From NCBI GenBank assembly GCA_008477525.1, contig SPDT01000005.1, positions 558,001 to 622,000 on the forward strand: 64,000 nucleotides of DNA, given 5' to 3'. Positions 56,312 through 64,000 of the stretch are shown in pieces. The position numbers were made by a program, and so were the translations under genes. Each line of letters starts with the position of its first letter. Position 1 is the stretch's first letter. This DNA is from Hypomyces perniciosus. Taxonomy: Eukaryota > Ascomycota > Sordariomycetes > Hypocreales > Hypocreaceae. The notes under the pieces are model-generated. The model saw only the letters and a list, made by a program, of their open reading frames with translations. It did not search any database and had not been told where the DNA came from.

Positions 56312-59227
56312 ATGGGCAACTTCATCAGCTGGATCAACAAGAACCTTCCCCAGGACACAAACCAGGGCTCGGCGCTGGACGACAATCAACCGCAGTCAGT
56401 ATGGAGTCAGTGAATCAATCCTCCCCTCGAGCTGTTCGGTTCGCAGCTAACCATGTTTTTTGTTTGCTCCAGGCATGGTTGATACCCTTATCCCCGTGCT
56501 GGTGGTATCTGGTATTTATATCATCATCTTCCTGTTCTTTAGACGATCGCAGCGGCGATTCTACGCGCCGCGAACTTACCTCGGCTCGTTGCGTGATGAG
56601 TAAGTACTCCCCATTCACACACGAAGTTGACTTGTAATCCAGTCCAGAGAAATGCACAGGGCTAACACAGAACAGCGAACGCACCCCGAGTCTTCCAAGC
56701 AACTGGTTCAGCTGGTTCAGCGCTTTCTGGAAGATCCCCGATGCTTACGCCCTCACCCACCAGGGTCTTGACGCCTATCTCTTCATTCGCTACCTGCGCA
56801 TCTGCTTCGTCATTTGCCTCGTCAGTCTTCTCATCACATGGCCAATTCTGTTCCCCATCAACGCTACAGGCGGCAATGGCCGGTCCCAGCTTGAGATTCT
56901 GTCATACGCCAATGTCGACATCACCAAGAATCCTAACTACCTCTTCGCCCATACCTTTGTTGGTTGGGCTGTTTACGGCTTCCTCATGTACATGATTACC
57001 CGCGAATGTATCTTCTACATCAACCTGCGACAGGCCTACCTCCTGAACCCCCAGTACTCCAAGCGCATCTCAGCCCGCACCGTTCTTTTCACCTCGGTCC
57101 CAAGAGACTATCTGGATGAGGCGCGCATTCGCGGCATGTTTAACTCAGTCAAGAACGTCTGGATTTGCGGAGACTCTACCAAGATCGACGAGCTTGTTGG
57201 GGAGCGAGACGAAGTCGCCATGAAGCTTGAAAAGGCCGAAATCGCGTTGCTAAAGACTGTCAATAAGGAGCGGGCCAAGTCCCTCAAGAACGGCCCAACC
57301 CAGCCGGAGGGCCCCGCTTCCGCCGATGTTGAGACCGGAAACATTGCCTCGCGTTGGATTCCCGACACCAAACGCCCTCACCACCGCCTCGGTCTTCTGG
57401 GTCTCGTCGGCAAGAAGGTTGATACTATTGAATGGGGCCGCTCTGAACTGCAGAGACTTGTGCCCGACGTCGAGAGGGTCCAGGCCGACTGGAAGGCCGG
57501 CAACTTCGAAAAGGTCAATGCTGTTTTTGTCGAGTTCAATACTCAGGCCGATGCCCAGGCTGCCTATCAGGTCGTCGCCCACCACCAGGCCCTGCACATG
57601 GCCCCCAAGGCCATTGGTGTCAAGCCCAACGAGGTTATCTGGAAGAGCCTGACCCTCCCATGGTGGCAGCTCATCATTCGTCGCTATGCTGTCTTCGCCT
57701 TCATTGCCGCTCTCATCATCTTCTGGGCTATCCCTGTCGGTATTGTTGGTCTCATTGCTCAAGTCAACACTTTGAAAAAACTGCCCGGCCTGACCTGGCT
57801 CGGTAATATCCCCAAGGTGAGTGTTATCTGGGTATCGTTTCTTTCTCGAGTCCTGCTAATTAGTCTATTCTAGCCTATTCTCGGTGTCGTTTCTGGCTTG
57901 CTTCCATCTGTCGCACTCTCGATCCTCATGTCGTTTGTCCCTGTCATCATGCGACTCTGCGCCAAGCTTGCGGGTGCCACATCTCTGTCGCAAGTTGAAC
58001 TTTTCACCCAGAACGCCTACTTTTGCTTCCAGCTCATTCAGGTCTTCCTGATCCAGACGCTCACCAACGCGGCTTCGACGGCTCTTGTTCAAATTGCTGA
58101 GAAGCCCAGCAGCGTCTTCAGCACTCTGTCTTCCTCGCTCCCCACTGCATCCAACTTCTACATTTCTTACTTTATTGTTCAGGGTCTCACTATTGCCACC
58201 GGCGTTTTCACCCAGGTTGTTGGCTTCTTTGTCTTCAAGATCCTGTACAAGTTCCTTGCCAAGACTCCTCGAGCCATGTACGAGAAGTGGACCAGCCTCA
58301 GTGCCATTCTGTGGGGTAGTGTCCTCCCAGTGTTTACCAACATTGCTGTCATCAGTAAGTGCCTGTAGTTGTCAGTGCTTTCTAATTATTATAGCTGATT
58401 AACACGTCGCAGGCATTACCTATTCCGTTATCGCCCCCCTCATGCTCTTCTGGTCCACCGTCGGTATGGGGCTGTTCTATATGGCGTACAGATACAACGT
58501 TCTCTTCGTCACGGAGACTCAAGTCGACACACATGGCTTGATCTATCCTCGTGCGCTCAAACAGCTCTTCGCCGGTATTTACTTGGCCGAGATTTGCATG
58601 GTCGGCTTGTTTGCTGTGTCTAAGGCACCAGGACCTGCCGTCCTCATGGCCATTTTCCTCGGCTTCACCATTCTCTTCAACATCACCCTCTCACGAACAC
58701 TCGATCCGCTGTTGTACGGTCTCCCCCGCAGTCTTCAAGCTGAGGAGGAAGCCATCCAGCAACGCGCTACTGTGAACGGAGCCGGTTCTAGTCAGGATGA
58801 GGGTCTTGCCTCGAATACTGCCTCCAACGAAAACGCCGAGGGTGAGGCGCCAGCTGCCAAGGTTGCATCAGGCGGCTCTGGTGCGGCGAAGAAGCCCAAC
58901 TTCGTGATCAAGTTCCTCCAGCCCTGGCTCCATGCAGATTACTTTGCGCTCCGCGAGCTGTTTGCTACCGGCGAACAAATCGACATCCCCATACAATACT
59001 CGGATGAGACGGTTGCCGAGGCTTACCTGCCGCCCTCTGTCGCCAGCCGGACTCCGATTCTGTGGATCCCCGAAGACCCCGCTGGCCTGTCCAAGCAGGA
59101 GATTGCTGTTACAGGCAAGGTGATTCCCATCACTGACGAGGGTGCTACCCTTGACGAGAAGAATAACGTGACGTGGGATACCGAGACGGCCAGGCCCCCG
59201 ATCTGGAGTGAGAAGATTTACTATTAG
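56312..59227 (+). CDS. CSC1/OSCA/TMEM63-type calcium-permeable stress-gated channel
   Basis: Five exons (56312-56405, 56473-56598, 56676-57816, 57873-58354, 58413-59227) splice to exactly 886 codons. The order of domains is that of fungal Csc1/Rsn1 proteins. The N-terminal helix is LIPVLVVSGIYIIIFLFFRR, followed by APRTYLGSLRDDERTPSLPSN (two pieces joined at the second splice site), then two more hydrophobic helices. A cytosolic RRM-like domain follows (TVLFTSVPRDYLDEARIRGM; FNTQADAQAAYQVVAHHQAL). The 7TM pore region begins WWQLIIRRYAVFAFIAALII and includes NPYFCFQLIQVFLIQTLTN-like helix (reads NAYFCFQLIQVF). The tail contains ADYFALRELFATGEQIDIP. Such channels open under membrane tension or hyperosmotic stress and admit calcium. 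Location is the plasma membrane. Confidence 0.95.
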
Positions 59228-60881
59228 ACGGCTTATTACTACTTGATACCCCCATCGCTTATAGTTTGCTTACTACCCTTGTTGTGTGTTTATTGTTGTT
59301 TATATCTGAGAAAGAAACGGCCTAGGTATACGCTTGTTGGACATGATTGCTGCTCGAATGGCATACAGCAGCATTGGATGATGTGTATCTTTTTTTGGCT
59401 TCCACATGTTATCAAACATGTATTAGCTACTTGATAGGACTTGCTTTTTGAACTCTAATGCTAAATAATAATGCCAAACACAATAATCCATGATTCGGTC
59501 CTTGATTTGTCTTTTTTTGCTTGGGTTTAATTACCGCTTTCTTATCACGTCTTAGTCATATGAATAGTGATGCTTGACAGAGTCCTTTTCATGCGCGCTG
59601 GGTGGATTTGTCTGAGATCCCGGGCCGATGGTGGATCACGCATGGATTCGTGAATCTCACTAAGACCAGACAATGTTGATGGCCCGATAACGGCGAGATA
59701 TGGAATGACGAGGGAAGTGTATTTGGCGACGCTCTACTCTGACAAGAGTTAACGTTTAACTGATTCTTTTTACCTCCTTTTAAGTAAAAAAATGCCAATG
59801 CACAGGAAGGTTCTTGTATTATTCACGTGAATATCTGCACAGGTTACGGAGTACTTCGTACATGGAAATCATGGCTATCCAGGGTAATCGTTAGCTTCTG
59901 CACTAAGAAAGCCAAAAAGAGCAAGTCATCAAGACCCCGCCACCAGGGAGCTCATGTTGCCCGGCAACCAGAGGCCAAAACAACCACTTATCATCGCATG
60001 ATCCTCCTGTCGAGACCCCCCATTGGCGGACCACTGGAGTCAGATGGTTGCATCTGTGCTAGTAATTGGTTACATGGAACCTCAGACTGCCAAGTGCTGT
60101 AGCAAAAGGAGCGATAAAGCAGGTTTGTGGCTCCCGATTGCGTACTACGAGTAATGGAGATGGATAGGGAGTGGCGGGGATGCAACCATAGTACATAGTA
60201 TGGCCTTACATACATCTTACTTGCAGCAGCCAACGGTTACGCTGCGCCTTTTTTTTTTAGTGTTTCCAGCCTTCTCCATACTACATGTACTAGAAGTGAT
60301 AAACAAGACGGCCTGGACGGACGGTTGCAGAAGGAGCCTTTGTCGAGTCCTTTGGTCGGATCTGTCACGGCTCCTTGCAGAAGTCAGCCTTTGGTTCCCG
60401 AGAACTTAAGCTGGGGTGCATCCCGCTTGTTGACGACCCCTGCTTGGCCTCTTTTGTTGGCCTTCTTCAACGATCTTTGGTTTTCTTGACGTTCTCTCTC
60501 TCCCTATTATTGGCTATTGACTTGTGGTTGGACAGTTGTGATTGCGGGCGGGTTTGGTTCTGGAACATCATATTCTTTGCATATAATTTATACTTGCAGG
60601 GGGTTCTTATCATTATTCAGTGCTGCGATTCACAGTCGGTGAGACGGCACCTCCAATCCGCTAAACCGACACAACACGACAGCACAATACCAAAACCACA
60701 CCCAAAACCACACCCAAAACCACACCCAAAACAACACCAAAAGCAAAAAGCGACACCGAAGGCAGAGGAAGACGGGCAAAAGCGCGCGAAAGCAGACACC
60801 AGACAATTCGAGCATGCCATCATGATATGAAATCATCGCCGAGAGCGAAGAAATAAAGGGAAGAAAAGAAAAACTCGATCG
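59228..60881. other. Intergenic between channel and kelch-like genes
   Basis: Contains the extended motif TACGGAGTACTTCGTA at 59845-59860, identical over 20 bases to 31491-31510, and a 12-bp tandem repeat at 60694-60735 (listed). A T-rich tract at 60248-60260. The last 200 bases are purine/A-rich leader. No gene found. Confidence 0.6.
60694..60735. repeat. Short tandem repeat, unit AAAACCACACCC
   Basis: Three perfect 12-base copies in a row followed by an imperfect one (AAAACAACACC), about 150 bases ahead of the kelch-like ATG. Probably a minisatellite in the promoter or leader; it may vary in number between strains. Confidence 0.85.
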
Positions 60882-63800
60882 ATGGCGGCACAATCGCAGT
60901 CGACCAGCAGCGGGCGCGCGCGTCGTCGTCGCGCAACAACAGCTTTCCTTGCGCTTTCGACTTTGGCGGTTGCTTTGGTGGCTCCGCAGCGGGTGCATGC
61001 TGCTGCTCATAGCTTTCCCTACGTGCCGACGCAGATTCTGACGCCCGATGCGTGTTTCAACAAGTCAGCGTGTCACGCGCCGGAGCTGGCCTACATCTTC
61101 ACCCAAGGCGATGACGATAGCGTGCAGTTCTTGTCGCTGAACATATCGGGCGCGGTCGGCGCGGACACGGCGATCGCGACGGTTACGAATGGAATCCCGT
61201 TCGTGGGAGGCGATAACGCGAGGGATTCGGCGTTTGGCGCGGTGAGGAGCGAGGATGGCGCTGTGCTGGTTTATGCTGGCCAGTGTTCTCAGGGACCGGG
61301 AAGTGTGTGGACGTACGGTGATGGAAGCAATGGGACGTGGACGAAGAAGAAAACGACATTGGACGAGACGCAAGGGGGTGGGAAGACTGCCGCAAGGGGA
61401 CCGTACTTCCTAGGCGGGACGATTGCATTCTCTGCGACACTGCTGCCCAAGTTGGACCAGCCTGCGATCTATACCTACGGTGGAATGTGTGCGACGCCAC
61501 ATGGTAACTCGAGCAATTGGCAGGCGGCGGCGAATTACACCAAGACGCTGATGAGTCTTGAGCCGGCTGATAATAGTCCTTCGTCAGATTCATATGTGCT
61601 TGGGCTGGCGTCGAGTTCGGGACCGCGCACGCCGATTGCGGGATTCACGTTGACGCCCTTGCAGCCTTCTATGAGCAACATTTCTGGCACGGTGACACAG
61701 CAGATTGCGTATGTCTTGCTGGGTGGCCATACTAGTCAGGCCTTCATCAACATGAGCACCGCAGCTGTGTGGAACCTCCCCGAGGAGTCATGGTCCTACG
61801 TCAATGTTCAGCAACAGGCGACTGGCCAAGCGACGAGCGTGGAAAGTCGGTCCGGCCATACGGCTGTGCTTAGCGAGGATGGACGCTCCATTGTCGTGCT
61901 GGGAGGCTGGGTCGGCGACGTGACCAACGCTGCAGAACCACAGCTTGTGGTGTTGGAGATGAGCCAGACTTACAACTCCTGGCGGTGGAGTGTCCCGAAG
62001 CAACAGCCCACTGGTCTTGGAGACGGGATTTACGGACATGGAGCGGCGGTGTTGCCAGGCAATGTGATGATGGTGTATGGAGGGTGGCAGATTAGCGAGG
62101 CCGGAACGAGCAAGATGAAGCGTCAGGCCGGATCGACTACGTCGCCGCGATTTTTGAATTTGACGTCGATGAGTTGGTCGACGAGTTACAGCAATCCTAA
62201 TGTGGACGCTGCAAAGGGAAATCGTCCACATGATGCGCCTGATACAGCGGACGATTCATCCAAGACGAGACTCGGCTTGGGCCTTGGGCTGGGACTTGGA
62301 CTTGGACTGGCCTTGCTTGTTATTGCCGGGCTTGGGTTCTTCTGCTTGCGGGCGAAACGGCGGAGAAGAGCTCTGCGCGATGAGACGATCCGGGCTATGG
62401 CGCAGGATGCGAACCTCTTCATTCACGATACTGATGAGATGGCTGAAAGGGATGATATCTTCCCCTGGGGCCGTGGTGGGTGGTACAATGGTGGACAGGA
62501 TCCGTATCGAACGGGTGCGGGTGATAGATCCATTGGGTACGAGAGCCTTACTGGCGGAAGAGGCTCATATGGTGGATATCCCCCTGTTGTTCCTGGTATT
62601 GCGAGGAAGCCGGTGGCGAGACAGCTTCGTGGTGGGTATGTGCCAGCAAACACCCAGCTCAACAGCTTGATACATGTATCTCCACCTGGACAGATCCATC
62701 CTATCCTGGAGGATGAAGAGGAGGACCTGGCTTACCAGAAGATTACACACCACGACGTCACCACGCCGACGTCCGAAGTGCCTTCTGATCCGTTCCTCAC
62801 CCCAACTATTGCGATAGCTTCAGGAGCGCTGCCAGTCATGCAACCCCCTGCCGGCCGGGGTTCCTCCGCGCCTAGCCCTGAAGGCAACCGACGCCATGAC
62901 CCCGATGTTCAGGATTGGGTATGCGACGTTGATGCCGCGGATGCGCTTCTGGCGAGGTATAACAGCCGTCAGAGTGGCCAGGGCCGCGTCTCCCCCACAA
63001 GGCGCAACTCTCATCGTTCAAATGGCCCTCGCGACGACGACTCTCGCACCGGATCTAACTTATCTGAGGCGAGTCTAAAACGTACGCTTTCCGGGCGGTG
63101 GTCTACCATAGCTGCCGGAACTGCGGGCCTCTTCGGCGGAGCGTTGATAGCTAGCACAGAGCCAGGAAAGCCTGGAAGTTCATCGTCAAGCAGTTACAAC
63201 ACTGCGAAGTCGGGCTTTGGTGCTTTGCAAGCTGAAGGACCGTCATTGCTGCTTGGACGAACAACGCCGTCGAGTCCGTTTGAGGATGACGATCTTCCGC
63301 AGCAACCTGGCTCGCCGTCCAAGTCCAAGCCTCGACGGGGTTGGCTAGGATCGCTGAGGCGGGTATTCTCAAATTCAGACAGTGCTTCAGGGGCTTCTTC
63401 ATCGCGGGAAGATAACCTGCAGAGGGCATCTATGGAGTTGCCAAGCGGAGATTATGAGCCTCCTCTTTCGGCCCTGGGCGGCGAGCTTCTTAGGAGGAAG
63501 CAGGGCCGACAGGACTGGGAGGGCGAACCTTCAGCGGCAGCGGCAGAGAATGAATGGGATATCGAGAGGGCGGTAGAGCAGCGCCTTGTGCAAGTCATTT
63601 TCACCGTGCCGAAGGAGCGTCTTCGCGTCGTTAATGCCGATGATGATGACGGGACGGGCGATGATGAGAAGCAGCCTCTTCACCAGCCGCAATCTGCGGA
63701 GCTGGTTGATCCGGACAAATCCTCCAGCCATGCCTCCGCGTCGATACGTACGTCGTACCACGACGATGATGAGGGCGGTGGCGTGCCGGTCATAGAACGA

Positions 63801-64000
63801 GATAGAGACGATGGGTTTCTAAGGGTGGATCAGGATGACTGGGATGACAGGAGAATGTCGCATTCGACGGAGGGATCGTTCGCAAGATCGGTGGCAGTGT
63901 TTACTGCAGAGGCCATGACGTTTGAGAGGCCAAAGACGAGGGTTCTGCAGATGGTGGGCGACATTGAGAGTCGGAGCAAGGACAATAGTCCGACACCAAG
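60882..64000 (+). CDS. Kelch/galactose-oxidase-like membrane protein, 3' truncated by the window
   Basis: Open from ATG 60882 to the window end with no stop (1039 codons so far). The N-terminus has an arginine patch then a hydrophobic core (TAFLALSTLAVALVAPQRVHA), a signal peptide. The extracellular part (~45-460) is a kelch-like beta-propeller: AIYTYGGMCA, QIAYVLLGGHTSQAF, SRSGHTAVLSEDGRSIVVLGG and YGHGAAVLPGNVMMVYGG, with several N-glycosylation sites. A single transmembrane helix at ~463-490 is an unusual glycine-leucine alternation (LGLGLGLGLGLGLALLVIAG) followed by RAKRRRR. The cytosolic tail is long, serine/proline/aspartate-rich and probably disordered (SPFEDDDLPQQPGSPSKSKP). Fungal proteins of this plan occur at the cell surface, some linked to wall or polarity. 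No catalytic copper site recognised. Confidence 0.88.
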   Translation, partial: MAAQSQSTSSGRARRRRATTAFLALSTLAVALVAPQRVHAAAHSFPYVPTQILTPDACFNKSACHAPELAYIFTQGDDDSVQFLSLNISGAVGADTAIATVTNGIPFVGGDNARDSAFGAVRSEDGAVLVYAGQCSQGPGSVWTYGDGSNGTWTKKKTTLDETQGGGKTAARGPYFLGGTIAFSATLLPKLDQPAIYTYGGMCATPHGNSSNWQAAANYTKTLMSLEPADNSPSSDSYVLGLASSSGPRTPIAGFTLTPLQPSMSNISGTVTQQIAYVLLGGHTSQAFINMSTAAVWNLPEESWSYVNVQQQATGQATSVESRSGHTAVLSEDGRSIVVLGGWVGDVTNAAEPQLVVLEMSQTYNSWRWSVPKQQPTGLGDGIYGHGAAVLPGNVMMVYGGWQISEAGTSKMKRQAGSTTSPRFLNLTSMSWSTSYSNPNVDAAKGNRPHDAPDTADDSSKTRLGLGLGLGLGLGLALLVIAGLGFFCLRAKRRRRALRDETIRAMAQDANLFIHDTDEMAERDDIFPWGRGGWYNGGQDPYRTGAGDRSIGYESLTGGRGSYGGYPPVVPGIARKPVARQLRGGYVPANTQLNSLIHVSPPGQIHPILEDEEEDLAYQKITHHDVTTPTSEVPSDPFLTPTIAIASGALPVMQPPAGRGSSAPSPEGNRRHDPDVQDWVCDVDAADALLARYNSRQSGQGRVSPTRRNSHRSNGPRDDDSRTGSNLSEASLKRTLSGRWSTIAAGTAGLFGGALIASTEPGKPGSSSSSSYNTAKSGFGALQAEGPSLLLGRTTPSSPFEDDDLPQQPGSPSKSKPRRGWLGSLRRVFSNSDSASGASSSREDNLQRASMELPSGDYEPPLSALGGELLRRKQGRQDWEGEPSAAAAENEWDIERAVEQRLVQVIFTVPKERLRVVNADDDDGTGDDEKQPLHQPQSAELVDPDKSSSHASASIRTSYHDDDEGGGVPVIERDRDDGFLRVDQDDWDDRRMSHSTEGSFARSVAVFTAEAMTFERPKTRVLQMVGDIESRSKDNSPTP

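Overview
This is nuclear DNA of a filamentous ascomycete (Pezizomycotina, perhaps Sordariomycetes/Hypocreales). The evidence is short GT-AG introns of about 45-100 nt in most genes, fungal-only families (Egt1, homoisocitrate dehydrogenase, fungal NLR-type proteins), a tRNA-Lys gene with an intron, and AT-rich blocks with C-to-T damage of the kind left by repeat-induced point mutation. No plastid, mitochondrial or bacterial signature is visible. Species cannot be named from the sequence alone.

Layout. 1-9 kb is conserved housekeeping: the 3' end of the ergothioneine synthase egt1, eIF2B-alpha (gcn3, apparently frameshifted), a NECAP-like endocytosis protein, a coiled-coil protein of unknown role and a PflA-like radical SAM enzyme. 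8.7-21.1 kb is an accessory block: a large lineage-specific protein, an NLR-like protein (alpha/beta hydrolase + NB-ARC + TPR, 928 aa over seven exons), a C-terminally membrane-anchored protein of unknown family, and, divergent from it, a 1191-aa protein with three CbxX/CfqX-type AAA modules. 21.1-25 kb is a gene desert with a palindromic element, a decayed Ty3/gypsy pol fragment and AT-rich sequence. 25-33 kb carries a small secreted cysteine protein, a WW-domain protein with a GC-AG intron, an APH-family phosphotransferase, homoisocitrate dehydrogenase (lys12) and a GRF-like zinc-ribbon protein. 34-41.6 kb holds a nine-exon GMC oxidoreductase, a CipA/NmrA-type dehydrogenase and a Zn2Cys6 regulator that has one zinc ligand replaced and a frameshift at a T8 run. 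42.5-46.1 kb is a second NLR-like gene (nucleoside phosphorylase + NACHT + ankyrin) ending in nearly identical 99-bp repeats. 47-64 kb returns to an APH-like gene, a mitochondrial ABC1-family kinase, tRNA-Lys(CTT), a Gag-like single-exon ORF, a CSC1-type channel and a truncated kelch-like membrane protein.

How they fit together. The housekeeping genes act independently. The two NLR-like genes, the triple AAA protein and the secreted protein are of the sort that vary between strains in non-self recognition and host interaction. The GMC oxidoreductase, CipA-like dehydrogenase and Zn2Cys6 factor look like a small catabolic cluster, possibly decaying. A 9-bp motif, TACGGAGTA, occurs 14 times, only outside exons, and is unexplained by the genes. 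Exon models were built by hand from splice signals and reading-frame continuity; most splice to an exact multiple of three.
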